NCBI GenBank assembly: GCA_011947345.1
Contig: JAAVTG010000697.1
Span: 62,001 to 126,000, forward strand
Direction: 5' to 3'
Length of the DNA: 64,000 nt
DNA from: Phytophthora quininea
Taxonomy: Eukaryota > Oomycota > Peronosporomycetes > Peronosporales > Peronosporaceae
Part shown: positions 33,484 through 46,650 of the stretch, piece after piece
Layout: the number at the start of each line of letters is the position of its first letter
Position numbering within the stretch: position 1 is the first letter of the stretch
The notes under the pieces: model-generated
What the model was told of the DNA's origin: nothing
What the model saw: only the letters and a program-made list of their open reading frames with translations
Database searches by the model: none
Program-made: the position numbers and the translations under genes

Positions 33484-35168
33484 CTATCTCCCTACATCTC
33501 CTTCCCGCTGCAGCGACTCCTCCTCCTCAAAGTCACGCATAAAGTCACTTGCTGTGTACTTGCGACTACGTGTCCGAGCCCTTTTTCCTCGGATTGCGGT
33601 GACTATCTCATCTAACAAAGTAGCGTTAATAGTTTAACAAAAATACCATATTCCTATTGCGCGCACCTTGATCGTTCGATTCTTCTTTCACTTCGTTAGT
33701 ATCCCCAGTATTCCTGCTGACCTTCTCTTCCGCTCTTCCTTTTGAAATTATTACACCACGCTGCGTCTTGAAGTAATCGTTCACTGTTTGAACTGTTGCC
33801 TGTTTATCGTCTCCCCACTAGTTCCCTTTAGTACACTTGCTGCTTTGTGCGTTGGCATTATCGGCGGTGGATTTTGTATCTCCACGTAGTGAGCAGGAAT
33901 ATCTTGAGTTTGGGGCAGTACGGGGTACCCCATAATGAGTTTTGGGCTTTTCACCACGATACCGCTGCGGACATGCACCTTTGGGTATTCAGGAGCCTCC
34001 ACAGATTGCATCCACATGCTCTCATTACGGATCTTATCATGGTCAACCATCAAAAGCATCCGGCGATCTTTCATACTGCTACGCTCAGCTTCACTCCAGG
34101 GCTGCTTGTCCAGTTCAATGTTCTCACCCAAGTAAAACAGAACTTCTCGTCGGTAATCTGGTCGTCGAGCGATCGGGTTGAACTCCATCTTCAGAAACGC
34201 TAACCTGGGCAGCCTCATCAACAGTTCCACTTCATCAACATTAGCGATCTTGTTATGGGAGACGTCCAGTCTCTCCAGTCCCGTCAATGATTCGATCCCT
34301 TTCAGTGACTTCACTTTGTTCACCGCGAGATCCAGCTCCCTGAGCGATCTCAAGGCATTAATCGGCGGCATCTCCCGCAGCAAATTATGGCACAAGTTCA
34401 GCGTCTCCAACGAGCGCGTCATCACGGCGGCATCAAAGCGCTTTATTTGATTCCACCCCAAATCCAAGGTCCGCACCGCCTTCAAGAGATTCACAGAGTC
34501 GTCCACAACTTCCAGCGCACAGCAGTTCATTTGCAGCTTGACCAGTCGTCTCCAGTTCATCGCCTGCAAATGACCACTCTCATCTTTCTCAGCCTTTGGA
34601 GCTAGCAGCTGCTGCAGCGCACTCATCTCGCTATACTCAATGTGCAGCTCCCGCAACTGGCGAGCGAAGAAGTGCGCATTTTGCAGCGCCGCAGCCTCTG
34701 TGTTTAGCGCCTCCACAACCTTGAGAGAAGGGAATATCTCGATCTCAATGGGCGCTCTCTGTGGGTGCCGTCAGTCTTTAGTGGCGGGCCTATTTGGTGC
34801 ATCCGCAGCCGCTGCACCTCCCGCAGAATCGTGGACAGCTTGAGCACTTGGATGTGAGAGCTAGCCTTGACCTTGAGCTGCAGCTGCGGCTGGATGGTCC
34901 AGGCCTGGATGACGCGCGTGTCGGCGTCCCGCTTGGGCACCAGCGTGTCGTGCAGACGGAAGGCCAGGCGGTCCACCTGGGCAGAGCTGAGCACGAGGAA
35001 CTGCTGCGGGAGCGACGCCACGTGCTGCTGCAAAGCCTCCTCAAGGGCCTTGAGGAACGCCTCTTCGTCCAGAGAGTCGTCCAGGCTGATGCCAGGGTGC
35101 AGTGGAGCCGCGCGGACGGCGCGCCCCGGGGCTGCTCGCAGCAGCGAGTGCACTTCAAGCCGATCCAT
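33484..35168 (-). CDS. Leucine-rich repeat protein, STK11IP/LIP1-like layout
   Basis: ATG at 35168 (MDRLEVHSLLRAAP). About 140 N-terminal residues precede EIEIFPSLKVV and a block with the core of five or more LRRs (LVKLQMNCCALEVV, VRTLDLGWNQIKRF, LETLNLCHNLLREM, LRELDLAVNKVKSL, LERLDVSHNKIANV, LAFLKMEFNPIA) closed by an LRR cap with RREVLFYLGE. The basic tail ends with RARTRSRKYTASDFMRDFEE. An intron at 33612-33666 joins the last exon in phase. Frame breaks: near 34760 (N-terminal part to LRR part) and the G-run opposite 33813-33816. The order of an N-terminal helical region before SDS22-like LRRs resembles STK11-interacting protein (LIP1) and nischarin. A binding scaffold is likely; the partner is unknown. 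Confidence 0.7.
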
Positions 35169-35655
35169 TATCGTACTGCGATATTGGGAGGATATTTCGA
35201 AGTCGTGTGCATTGCACACGGCACTCTGGCTCGTCCGAGCCAAATGCTGTTTGAGGTGCGCAAGAAGTCGTGTGCATGGCTACACCAAATGACTTGGTTT
35301 AACTATGACTAAACGAGAAGTCGTGTGCATGCAAAAACCGTTTTTTTTCAAAGAAATTGAATATCTGATATCTGGATTTCTTCAAAGCCAAAGGGAGAAA
35401 GAGAAGCCACCCAACCGGGGACGGCCCATCGCTTTGCCTGCTTGCTTGCTCCCGCCCAGCGACCGACAGGGGCGTGCGCTCTCGAGACCGAGCGCAAGTA
35501 CGGCAGTCGACGGCGGCCGACGGCGGCGCGAGATCCGGAAGAGCGGGTCCGGCGCCAGCAAGAAGAAGCGAAGCAGATCCCTGCAGCCGGACACGATACC
35601 CAGCCAGACCCCCAGCCCCAGCGGCGGCCCGGAGAAGAAGCTGCACGAACGATCC

Positions 35656-38600
35656 ATGGAGCGCGCCCCCGCGCAGGACCAGGACGGCCAAAAGCGGCGC
35701 AAGAAGAGCCAGGACACGGCCCACGAGATGGAGGACGAGGAGCTGGAGCTGTTCCACGTGGTGCAGGAGGACCTGCGCCTCAAGTCCACGGTGGGCTGGC
35801 AGAACGCTGTCAAGTGCTCAACTCGGCCTTGTCCTACATTGACCGGCCCGAGAGCCAGGCTTTCCTAGACGACGCCTTCTCCAAGATCGTCAGCATCATG
35901 CTGGACCAGCAGTGCGTGCCTCGAATTGCTATTTGGAACCTTGTTCTTATTTTTTGTGCAGTGCTAACGCTAGGTGTGTTATGGTTGTTGTTGCTGTAGC
36001 GCCAGTAAGATCGGGTCGTTTGAAAAGTCATGTGTCACGCAGTGTTTGTCGCTAGCGGTGCCTTTAGTGATCGCTCAGCTGAAAGGTGGCAAGTATTTCC
36101 AGACGCTGCCAGTGCTCACTATGTTGTTCAGCAAGAAGAAGACGTTTTATAAAGACCTACGCACTTCAGCCATGATTGGCAGCTACTGGAACAAAGTGCC
36201 AGGCTCACCTGAGGTGCGCTCGCAATGCATCGAAGCCTTCTGCGAACTCAAGGGGTTCCACTTGCTGCTTAGTACGTTAGAGCTGCTGATGCAGAACCAC
36301 CGTGACGGTGACGAATTGGAAGCAACCATGGACAGCGAGGACATTCGCATATTGTTGCAGGCGTTGTTGGAATTCCGTACATCAGTCCCAGAAAATATTT
36401 GCACCAAGATCTGCGTGCTGATCATGACATATTTCACAAAGATTTCTGACTCTGTGCTTAAGAAAGAATCGAGCGACGCAGTCGGTGCCGTGATCGCTAT
36501 TATCCGTCGGCTAGTGGACGCTGGAATCATTTCTTCAGAAGCGATTAATGCTCTGTGGCTCGAAGTTACCGAGCGGTACGTGGAGTCAACGTCTCTTCCT
36601 CTGCGGCTCTTCGGTCTGGAGCAAATTAACCAGATTGTCAACTGTGCACGAGCGTCGCGCGCATTCCCGCCGCGATACTACGTCCGGAACGCTGGAACTG
36701 ATGTCATTAACGGAACGTACAATTTGAAGGCCAATTCCACGTCGGCAACGTATGTGCTGCGGCGAGACGAGACAGACCAAGTGTTTACATTATTTTGCTG
36801 CACCATGAAAAGCGGGTTGAAGTGGTGGTTTATTTCGGAGGCCGACAAAATGCAGCCCGGGTCAGATCAAGACATAGATTACTATCAGCACCAGTCGCAG
36901 TACGAAGAGTACCTACCGCCGACCCATAATTGGATGCCTACAGGAAAAGGTGAGGCCCCCGCTCCAGAACTTGTCGCAGAAAGCGTTCAGGAAAACGGCG
37001 ATGAGGATCAAACACGGTTGGATTATATTTTGAGTACATGGGTGTTGGAAAAAAGATTATTGAGGAGATTTTCGGCGACCGGATTCACCGCGAGATTGTG
37101 TCCCGGAGCTCGTTGCTGGTTAAATTTCTTGCTGAGTCCAACAAGCTGGACACGCACGCGATAGATGTGATATGGCAGTCATGCATCCAAAAGACCAGAC
37201 ACTAGTGCACGAAATCCACAATCTGTTGATTTCAACCGTGCCATTTCTGTCCAACGAACTTCTCCTGCATCTTGTGGAAAGCATTCACGCCTCGCTACTT
37301 CGAAGCCTGGAAAACAGCGAGCCCTTCCCCGAGTTGATTTCGTTTTTGCAACGATTGGCCACCAATTCGCCAGGCTTTCTTATGGAGCGCAGTGTGATGT
37401 TACGACAGCGATATTGCAGCTTCTCTGGTCAATTCAGATGCATTGCAGTATTGCAAACATTCGGTTAAGCAGGAGCTTACGCGACTTCTTCCAAGAAGGA
37501 CTACGAAGTGAATATGGTGAGCCTTTGCGGAAGGCTTTTGAACGAGTGTATTGATGGGATCAAGAGGTCATGCTTAATGTCCAGCTCGACGCCTGATGTT
37601 ACGGCAATCTCGCCGAGAAGTGCGGGCATTCCCCAGCGCCAGGGAGTACTGGATCGGTAATGAGCACGTCTTCCGCCTCATCCACAAATGAACGCAAGGA
37701 TTCCATGGCGTCCAAGTCTTTGGAACTGCTGAAATTTTTGATTGATTCCTATCGAATGAACCAGGCACTTGTGGTAGAATCGTTGAACTCCGAGCACGGA
37801 TTAGTCAGTTTGCTGTTTGATGAACTTGCAACGTTTGTCGCGAGGAGCACCGACAAGCAATCCCCAAGCTATCGAACGGCAATTGGACACCGCCTCGAAT
37901 TGATTCATTATATTCACGTGAAGTCTCCAAAGCTAGAACTGTCGATCCCACAGATCGAACGTCTGTGGCAGGTTCTGTCATCGTCGCCTGCGGAGCGGGA
38001 GTTTTGTTTGATATTTTTCAACCAGACCAGTTTGCGAAGCCATCAGCCAGCCGGAGGAGCGCCTGTTATGAACACAGTGGGCGGTTCAATCAGCTCCGCA
38101 TTCAACCTAGATGTCTGCTTCTATGTTTTCAAAGAACTGCTGTGCAAGCAAACCGATTTCCGAACGCTTGGATGCATGGGTTATAAATGCTTCAATACCT
38201 ACTTTGTGGGGCTCAACGCGCAACAAAAATTGTTGCAGCCCGTTGACGACTCCCAAGCGACAAATATGCCGATACTTGGAATCGATGCTTTGTGGCGCAT
38301 TGCGTTCGAAGCTCCACTTGAAGTATCGGAAATGGCCACACGTGAGTTACTTCGCGTCTATGATCGATCTTCTAATGGGCGTGGACTCGACAATGACAAT
38401 GGCTCGGATGCAAGTGTGAAAGATTTTCTCACTCGAGTATTTAAACAGTTGGCTGTAGTGAAAGACAGCTCGCCGGAATCATTAAAACTGGTACGGCAGT
38501 GCGCTAGTCTCTTGACAGGATTAGTTGCTAATGCTCGCAAGAAGCAAACGTTTGTCCCCCATGGACTGAGCGGGCGTGGAGCATATTTCACGATCAAAGT

Positions 38601-41600
38601 TATTGCGCAGCACATTCCTGCGTCAAGTGGCGGCGCCACTTCGTCCGCTTCGAGTGCGGGGCACGATAATCCTGTCCGACAATGCACACGTCTGCGTACG
38701 CAAACCAGACGCTGTGGCTTTTTCGTAAACATATCGAAAAGCTGGTGGGTCATCCAATGCATCAGACAAAGATTCTCTCTTCTGGATCAGCAGTGACAGG
38801 AGACAAAAAACCCTGGCAGACTTGCAAATCATGGAGTCCAGTGAGCTTCGAGTTCTCATGTTTAATTCGGTTGTGCAGCGGTCCAACACTAGTCCAGTGA
38901 ACAACGACCACCAAATGACGACAGCAGGAAACGAATCACCTTCTTCGATATCGTCATCGGTTCACCACCCCGGGTTAGTAATTGCTCGTGACAGATCCTA
39001 TTTTGACATCCTTTTCCGTGTGCTCGACATCGTCGAAGGTCACGCGGTCCACGAATTATTGTGGGCATTCCTGAAGCAGATCCCAACGAGTGAGGAGTTT
39101 TGGACCGCGTGTCTAGCATTGGTGCTGTTGAACCCAGTGACGGCGATGTGACAATGAGCGCTCCTTCCGATGAAGTGGTAAATGTCTCGGAGCAAAGCAA
39201 AGCAGAGTGGTCCTCAATGGTAAAAGGTGTATCCTCCCACCAGGCCATTTATACTCTGCAGATCATGGATGCGCTGCTTCTCCCTTCGGATGTTGCTAAG
39301 GTGCAGTTTGCGAAAACATATCTCCATCGGTTCATCTCTGGTGGCGGATTTCATGAAGTGCTATCATATTTTATCACGGCGAATTTCCACGAAAGCTCAT
39401 TCAATGAGGGTGCTGCAGTGGCTCTGCGGATTCTGAAGTTTTGTCTCTTCGACTCAGGACATGATAACGATCTGTACTCGACGTCGAATGGAGATCTTAG
39501 TACGGACCACGATGCTGATGGAGATGCGAATCTGGAAACAACCAAGGCGAAAATTGTGGTTGAACAAAATCGATATGATCAGTTGGTACTGAAAATCGCG
39601 GAATTAGTTGTATCGGAGTATGCTCGTGTTGAAGAGAAGCCTCCAACCAAGAAGGCGGCACACCGCATCTTGATCGACGCCGTTAAAACTGTGGAGGCAA
39701 TTGTGTCAATAGCGCATGATGCGGCGGCCAAGTACATTAGGGCGTTGGAGCCACGTTCCATTATCGCTGATATTTTTATGAAATTTGAGTCAGAGCAGGT
39801 GCGAGAACAATGGCTTGCGTCGCTGGCATCGGTTTGCCAAGCCTCAGACACGGCATCTGAAGTTGTTTTTGAGGAATGCATTCAATCCATCGATCGCATT
39901 GAGGATGTGGCTGCGCCGTGCGATCAATATATGCGGATGCTCTGCTCTTTGGCGCGGCTGGAGAGCGGGAGTCCGCGGAGTTTTGCCGGAAGCTAGCACA
40001 GGCGGTTGTGACAAAACTGCGTCGCGGGTTCTCGAACAAATTTCTTGCGTGCAACGAAAGATCAGGCGAGGTATTGATTGGTTTGTTGGAGTTTTTGCGT
40101 GAGGTGCTCACGGTGCACGCTGACGTACGAGCTGCTATCGCGCATAACATTGTGGATGTCGTCTACGAGGAGTGCTTGTTTACTTTGCCGTCAGAAGACC
40201 GTCGTCGCTGTCCTCTTTGTGTATCCCTCGAGACACGGCGACCAGCGTTTAAACTGCTAGCTAGCGCCATTTCGTCAGATGCCAGCATTTTGCATGATCT
40301 CCAGACCAGACTGAGTCGGCTGTTCACACGAAGCGAGGCCTTAAGGCTGAAGTGGGGTCAAGAAAATAACATTGAAACGCGTGGCAACGGCGAGCATGTG
40401 GGCTTGAAAAACCAAGGATGCTCTTGCTACATGAATTCTTTCTTGCAACAGTTGTTCATGCACTCAACATTGCGCCAAGGATTGCTAGGTGCCAAGGTTG
40501 CCCCACGCCCCACTCCTCAAGAACCTACGAAGGCAGAGGCAGAGAAAGCTCCAGAGCGCTTAATAGGATGCCGTGTGGCTTTGGAGTGTCTTGGCGGCCG
40601 TGTGTATGAAACAAATGTTGTCGGATACGACGAGTTGTCTGGTCGGCACACATTGCGGTACGACGACGGTGGCGAGGCGAGTTTCATACTCTCGGAGGGG
40701 CGACCAGGGAACGAGAACGGCCGCTACGTGATTCTACAGCCTGAATTGACAGGCATTGATGCAACTTTGGAGGTTCTCCGCCAACTTCAACGCACCTTCT
40801 GCTATCTTCGCGACAGCGAAATGCGCTACTTTAACCCAAAGGCATTTGTGGACTCCTGTACGTGCCTCAATCTCGAATTCTCTGTGTACCAGCAGAATGA
40901 TGCCACGGAATTTTGCGATAAGCTACTCGACCGTCTTGAGACGGGTCTAAAAACTACGCCACAGGGCACAAGATGTCTTCAGGACGTTCTTGGTGGCAAG
41001 CTCATCTCTCAAAAACTCCCTAAAGACTGCGGTCACCGTTATGAACGTGAGGAGCCTTTTATTAGGCTGGAACTGCAGATTCGGGGGAAGGAGAGCATCG
41101 AGGAATCGCTGACGGCGTTCGTTGAAGGAGAGCTCATGGATGGGGACAACAAGGTGGAATGCGAACTATGCGGGACCAAGAAGGCTGCTGTTCGGCGCAC
41201 ATGCTTCGGATCTCTGCCAAACCTACTAATTCTTCATCTAAAGCGCTTCGATTTGGACTACACGACCTTCGAGACCGTGAAGCTGAACAACCGCTGCTCG
41301 TTCCCCATGCGTCTAAGTATGAAACCATACACAAAGGCGGGCATTGAAGAGCAGGAAGCACGATCTAATCTTCAACAAGACCGAGAGGAGACTTCAGCTG
41401 ATGAAGACATGGCTTCAGACGACTCGAGCGATTCTGACGAGTTTATGGCTGACGTCAATGGAGGCACTGCTGCAATTGCTCCTTCCTCGAGCTCGCGTGT
41501 ATGTCTCCCAGAGCGAGCATGAAGCTAACGGCAACTTCTCCACGAAGTGGGAATGTTTCATCTACTGATAGTTGCGGCGATGATGACGACAAGAACAGCC

Positions 41601-44503
41601 TCAAGTTGGATCCCAATTATGAATATCGGCTAAAGGGTATCTTGGTACACTCCGGTGTAGCTCAGGGCGGTCACTACTATTCCTTTATCTATGATCACAT
41701 GTCCGGAAAGTGGTTCAAGTACGATGATGAAGATGTGACGCCGTTTGACCCGGCAAATATCGAAGCCGAGTGTTTTGGGGGAGTCCAGCGGCGCTCGTGG
41801 CATGGCTCAAACAATTCGATGGAGATGGAAGTCTTTAGCAATGCGCTAATGCTGTTCTACGAAAAGGTAATCCCTGTCGAGCCCGAATCCGCTCCAACCA
41901 CATTGCCAGGCAACGACGCAGGAACAGCTGACGTTGTTGCCACACCGGACCAAGATCGCTGTGATTACGAAGCGGAAGTCTGGAAATCGAACGAGATTTT
42001 CCTGCAAAACTCTTACCTGTTCGATGTGGAATTTCACGAGTTCCTGCGAGAGATGGTTCAATCTCAGTACATTAAAGATAACGTGCCTCAATCGGTGGAG
42101 GATGCCATGCCCATGGCATTATCTTCTTCAACGCAGATAAGTGATATCGCCGGTCCGCCAGCTGCACCGGTAGCTTTAGTAGTACCAGCCCTGCGAGCGG
42201 ATGAGGAAATCCAGATGACACTAACGGAGATTGGCGTTGAATTCGTGCTAAGTGTGTTGCTGCATTCACGGGAAAAGCACGGTATTGCGCGTTGGATCAC
42301 TGCATTGGCGTCCAAATTTACAAAATCCAAGGCAATTTGTGCGCGGTTTTTCACGGCACTGTCGACGTCAAAGCGCGTCTTATGGCTACGTGGACTACTA
42401 TTCGAGTGCCCTGATTCAATCGCTCGCCAGTCCTTTGTACACTTAGTATCTCGTGCACTTACGGCGTATGAAGCGCACCAAAAACAAGAACGAGACATGA
42501 TACCCGACGCGGCTGCTGCTGAAGCCGCTTTGTCGGAGGATGTAGCAGTTCTCCGGGCATTTTGGAAGCTATTGCTTCTTTCTTGGATCAAACGTCGATC
42601 ATGCAGCAGTCGCACTTGGAGGAATGCTTCTTGCTGCTGCGCAACTGTGCAGAGAATAGCGCTACCGCTCGCACACAACTGCAACAACTAGAGATGATTG
42701 CTCGCTTGGTCAATTTCTTCTTGGGTGACCGTGGCCCGACTGCGCTGAAAGAAGCATTCCCATCCTCGACATTGCAACCAACTGCCTCGCGATACGCTTC
42801 TCCGGACTACCAGTATTTGCTGGAGGCTATTATCGCCATCCTAGGGCTACCTCGGCGTACGACAGAGCCTTTGCTCACTGAAAGCAGTACACAATACCCG
42901 CACCGGGTGATACTATCAGATAAGGCGGAGCAGGCACTCACTGTGACTTTCGAGGAGTATCAATCGGCTGGTGGAGCGGACGGCCACACCGGACTGGGAC
43001 TGGAAGAGTTGAAGAAATTTCTGTGTGTCACTAAGCAGTGCGGTCAGTAGTCCTGTAGTTGAACAGCAAGCTCAGGGGATGCTGGCAAAGTATGGCACTC
43101 CGGCTGTTGCAGCTATACCGGGCAAGTTGGACGCAACAGATACCCGCGTTGAGCTAGATGGGTTTTTATTGTACTACACGGACATGGCAGCATCCTCCAC
43201 CAAGTCAGTCCTTCAAGACTTGCGCGCTTTCGGCTTCAGTGAGGACCTCCAGCGCCACCCAATCGGGCGTGGGGATCTGCCGACTGCAGGCCAAATCCTG
43301 GAAGGTTTGAGTGCTTTGAGCCGTGGGGCTCTGCTAAACGATGTCTTCTTCGACTCGGCTCTTGAGGAGGAAGCAGAAACAGCTTGTGAGTTGCTGCTGC
43401 GGTTGAGTTTGGGGGACCGCGAGACATCCACACGCCTTCTGCGCGCGTTACTACACTGTCTGCAGAGCACCGAAACAGGGTGGAAGGGTCAGCCGATTGT
43501 GGACGCATGCGCCCTCGCTGTTCAGCGTGTCCTAGGCTACGAGTGCGATTATCAAACGGAACTAGTGGATCTGGCATTGATTCATGCTGATTATGGTCTG
43601 CTGAGCTCAGCGCGCAGTCGAGAGAATCTACGCTCGCGATACGTTAACACGACCCACGTCCCGCTGTTCGTGTACCGACAACTCGTGCTGGTGCTCGAGT
43701 TGCGAGCGCGGGTGCCTGCAGTGAGCACTTGGCTGGCTGCGCACAGAAGTGAGTGGGAGTGGATGTACGAATGGCTGCGACTGGAATCACTGCAACCGAG
43801 TCTTGGCGGGCGCTTGTCAGTTCTGAGGCGTGAGCCATCTAAGCTGGAGATGCTGTGGCGGCTAGGCGAGGCGCTGGGCATTCCGTACCAGGAGGAGCAG
43901 CGCCGCTACATTGTGGAGGGAGCGGGGTACTCACCAGTGAATGGGGTGTACGTCAGCACCTCCCACGTGCACGACACCTGTCTGACATACGCGTGTGTAC
44001 AAAGCGACATTGAGTACACTTTGTTCCGATGCTGCATGCCCAGCAAGGCGCGCCGGTGGTACATTTCCTACTCGCCGAACAAGAGTCTGCTAGGAACCAT
44101 GTCGGACGAGGACTTTTACTTTGTGCAGTCGCATATTGACGACGAGTCCCCGCCTGTGGACGGTTGGAAGGTCTGGGTTAAGAATGAGAAGGCCAAGCCG
44201 CCTGTGCCGACGGTGAGGTTGTACAGCTCGACAGTAGCGGCACTGGATGGGGAAGGCGACGCCGCCGATGCGTCCGATAACGACGTCGACTACGTCGCCG
44301 GCGGCGGCTTCCCGGACCACGGAGAGGTCCCGAGCGCTCCATCCTCGGACATGGTCGTGGAGACTGTGAATGTGGATGCAGACGCAGAGACCGTGGAGTA
44401 CGACGACAGCGAGGACGAGATCCGGGACAGCAACGAGCGCTTCCGCGCGGTGCATCTAGACACCCAGGAAGATGGCGGCAGTGGCACGGACGACTTTATG
44501 TAA
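35656..44503 (+). CDS. Giant ubiquitin-specific protease (USP9X/USP34/USP24 type)
   Basis: A gene of nearly 9 kb read through many one-base breaks (for example the A-run 37049-37054). A long helical N-terminal region of about 1500 residues is followed by the USP catalytic domain: Cys box GLKNQGCSCYMNSFLQQLFM at 40400-40460 (catalytic Cys before YMN), zinc-binding CELCG segment, LLILHLKRFDLDY, and His box GVAQGGHYYSFIYD at 41660-41700. Between the Cys box and the fingers lies an extra module of about 60 residues that looks Tudor-like. Two copies of another domain, starting YYVRNAGTDVINGTYNL (36680) and YIVEGAGYSPVNGVYV (43900), lie on either side of the catalytic domain. The C-terminus is acidic. 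It removes ubiquitin from substrates. The start is the first ATG in a good frame, and the N-terminal exon joint near 35916-36000 is uncertain. Confidence 0.85.
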
Positions 44504-44574
44504 GCTGGACCTCGCAATATGTAAGTGTCCATTTGCCGGCCTGCTTGATGTGCTGCTGAAATCGCGACCTCCTA

Positions 44575-44826
44575 CTAGTCGGGAGAGAGTGCCTTTGTGT
44601 GGTAAATGGTTGATAAAGAAACTAATTCACATTCGAAGCTGCTGTCTTGCGTCTTGAGGAATGCAACCACAAACAAAGCTTTAATGAGGTTGTCAGTCGA
44701 CGCCAATGCAGCAGCCATCTTGTGCGCCTTGGCTTCCGTTTCGTTGCCGTGGTTGGCGGCCCGGAGCTCCTTCGAGCCGAGTGTGGCGTGGTCATCATCA
44801 GTGAATCGCCTTCACCTCGACATGCA
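44575..44826 (-). CDS. Possible small protein, unknown
   Basis: Minus-strand frame that reads like coding sequence (KAHKMAAALASTDNLIKAL, FVVAFLKTQDSSFECEL) and ends at 44575. A stop codon sits directly upstream in the same frame, so a start would need a splice or a frame correction. No family recognised. It lies tail-to-tail with the giant USP gene. Confidence 0.22.
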
Positions 44827-45392
44827 GCTGGTTTTCGCGAATTACAAACACCGTTTATAGTCGTGCAGGCTGGTGCACATTGACGCTCGAAGCGCTCGAT
44901 CGAAGTGCTTCCGTTCAGGTTGCCGCCGACAAGGCTCCACGCACGAGCCACATGGAACGCTCGACGTCCACAACGCGGGGGTCTCTCACAGTCGTCTCTG
45001 CTCAACAACATCGCTCGATCGCGGGGAATCCCCTGGATGTGCTGCTTTAACTGCGAGCAGATCCGCGTGCAAATATTTATCTTGCCAAATAATAAAACTC
45101 GAGCACGCCATGCCCCGACCAGGGCACAAGAAATGTTCATTGCCTCCCGGAAAACTTGTACTGGCGGGCGTCGCCTCCAGCGGAGGCCGTCTCCGCTATA
45201 CAACACGTTTCTGACCAAACATCCACAGCAGACAAGGCTGCCGATGAGTGAGCTTTTCCAACAAGCAAAGCCTCGTTGAACCGGTCTCGCGGCGATATGA
45301 TATAGGGGGCAGGCAACTCCATCCGGACACGAAAGAATGCATCACAGGGCTGCCGACGACAACTCCTTCTCAGCGAAATCAATCAATGAATC
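44827..45392. other. Intergenic, no gene seen
   Basis: About 570 bp of unassigned sequence. Short ORFs on both strands overlap each other and show no recognisable motif. It probably holds upstream regulatory sequence for the genes on either side. Confidence 0.35.
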
Positions 45393-46290
45393 ATGCCGCC
45401 GGTGTCGGGCCTCGACGTCGCGACTGCAGCAAGCCGGCTTCAGAGTCGGAGCCCGGTGGCTCCGCTGAAAAAGTCTTCATCGTGCCGGGAAATCTCGGGA
45501 TTAGCTGCTCGGCATATCGCGAGGTGTGTCAAATTTTGCGCGGCAAAGCTCCGACACCGCGACTCCGGCGTCCATCCTTCAAGTGTGCAGACTGGCCCCG
45601 GCCGGTGCCGATCAGCTGGCGGCGCCAACCGGCGGGGATCTTCCGCAACAGCCACGAGCTCCGTTCAGATGGCAGCGTTACCCGTGGAGAGAAATAAATC
45701 AAGGTGGACGCCGCCGAACACGACCATCGTCCGCGCCAGGGTGTGCGCGGCAGCCTCGCCTCCACGGCCGTCCATTACGCCGGCACGCACCGGAGCGGAG
45801 AATAAGCGGAGCCCACCCTTATCCACCGCGGCTTTTTATCTGCGGGATTTGGGCCCAAGCGTGCTTCGTCGCGTCGCGGAGCGGCATGTGCGTTCTGCCA
45901 CTTGGCAGGGCCCGCTCCGGAGCTCACTTCCACTCGTGCCGCCGAGGCGTCAGTCGTCGCGCACGAACGTGCGCCCAAGCAAGCCCGCGGAAGTCGCTGG
46001 AAAGACAGCAGCCCCACCCGCCCCAGTCGTTGATCGCAGCCCTGAAATCAAGGACAGACCACATTCGCCAGCACTTTCATTCGCGCCATCACAGACAGCG
46101 TTCAGCGAGACGTCGTCGATCAAGCAGCCACTTGCACGCAGCCCCAGCACCGGCGTCCGCGGCCTCATCTGCAGTTTCCCATTCGCCCCTCCCCGGCAAC
46201 CAAACACCCGAGCGCTTGCAACGCGCGAGCTCCTCCTCCGCACCGGACACTGCAGCTCGAACGAAGGCTTGTCTGCTTCAGAATCAATCA
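45393..46290 (+). CDS. Ser/Pro/Arg-rich ORF, disordered, doubtful
   Basis: A long frame with a strongly Ser-, Pro-, Ala- and Arg-rich composition, for example KPAEVAGKTAAPPAPVVDRS and SETSSIKQPLARSPSTGVRG. It reads like an intrinsically disordered eukaryotic protein, and it continues past 46309 overlapping the start of the zinc-finger gene in another frame. A second frame is also open here (45526 onward), so open length alone is not evidence. Either one disordered gene ends near 46290, or this is the GC-rich leader of the next gene. No domain seen. Confidence 0.25.
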
Positions 46291-46308
46291 ATCCTCCACA
46301 GTCGCGAA

Positions 46309-46650
46309 ATGGCTACCCCCATCGAGCAGCTCCCGCAGGTGCCGCCGCCAGGCACCAGTCCACGCAGCTCCAGCTCCTGGAGCCGCTGCGACCAGGCCGT
46401 GGCCCGCGTGGCGCCCATCGCCACCACCACCTGCCAGGTGTGCAACAAGTGCATCGCCAAAGGCGAGTGGCAGCTCGGTCTCATGTTCATCCACGTCGAG
46501 GGCTTCATGCTCATGGAGTGGTACCACCTGCAATGCTCCAAGTCGCTGCAGGGCAGCGGCCTGTCTGGCGTCCTTGAGACCGTGCAGGCTGAAATGAGCC
46601 CGGCGCAGAAGAAAGAGTTCCAGTTGGCCTGCAAGAAGGTGGCCGTGTGA
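46309..46650 (+). CDS. Small PARP-type zinc-finger protein
   Basis: Compact 113-residue protein. The centre matches a PARP-type zinc finger: CQVCNKCIAKGEWQLGLMF, then HVEGFMLMEWYHLQCS, giving C-x2-C...H-x2-C spacing and the KGE-x-(R/Q)-x-G and W-H signatures. In poly(ADP-ribose) polymerase 1 and DNA ligase III such fingers bind DNA breaks. Here no catalytic domain follows, so it is a stand-alone finger. The N-terminal part is Pro/Ser-rich. The start ATG at 46309 is preceded by a different frame that stays open. Gene length and codon use look normal. DNA-binding is inferred from the fold only. Confidence 0.68.
   Translation: MATPIEQLPQVPPPGTSPRSSSSWSRCDQAVARVAPIATTTCQVCNKCIAKGEWQLGLMFIHVEGFMLMEWYHLQCSKSLQGSGLSGVLETVQAEMSPAQKKEFQLACKKVAV

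Noticed and set aside
45526..46308. Long alternative plus-strand frame that reaches the zinc-finger start
   Set aside because: Arg/Ala/Ser-rich, no domain. In this stretch the frame at 45393 reads more like protein. The zinc-finger protein has its own ATG.
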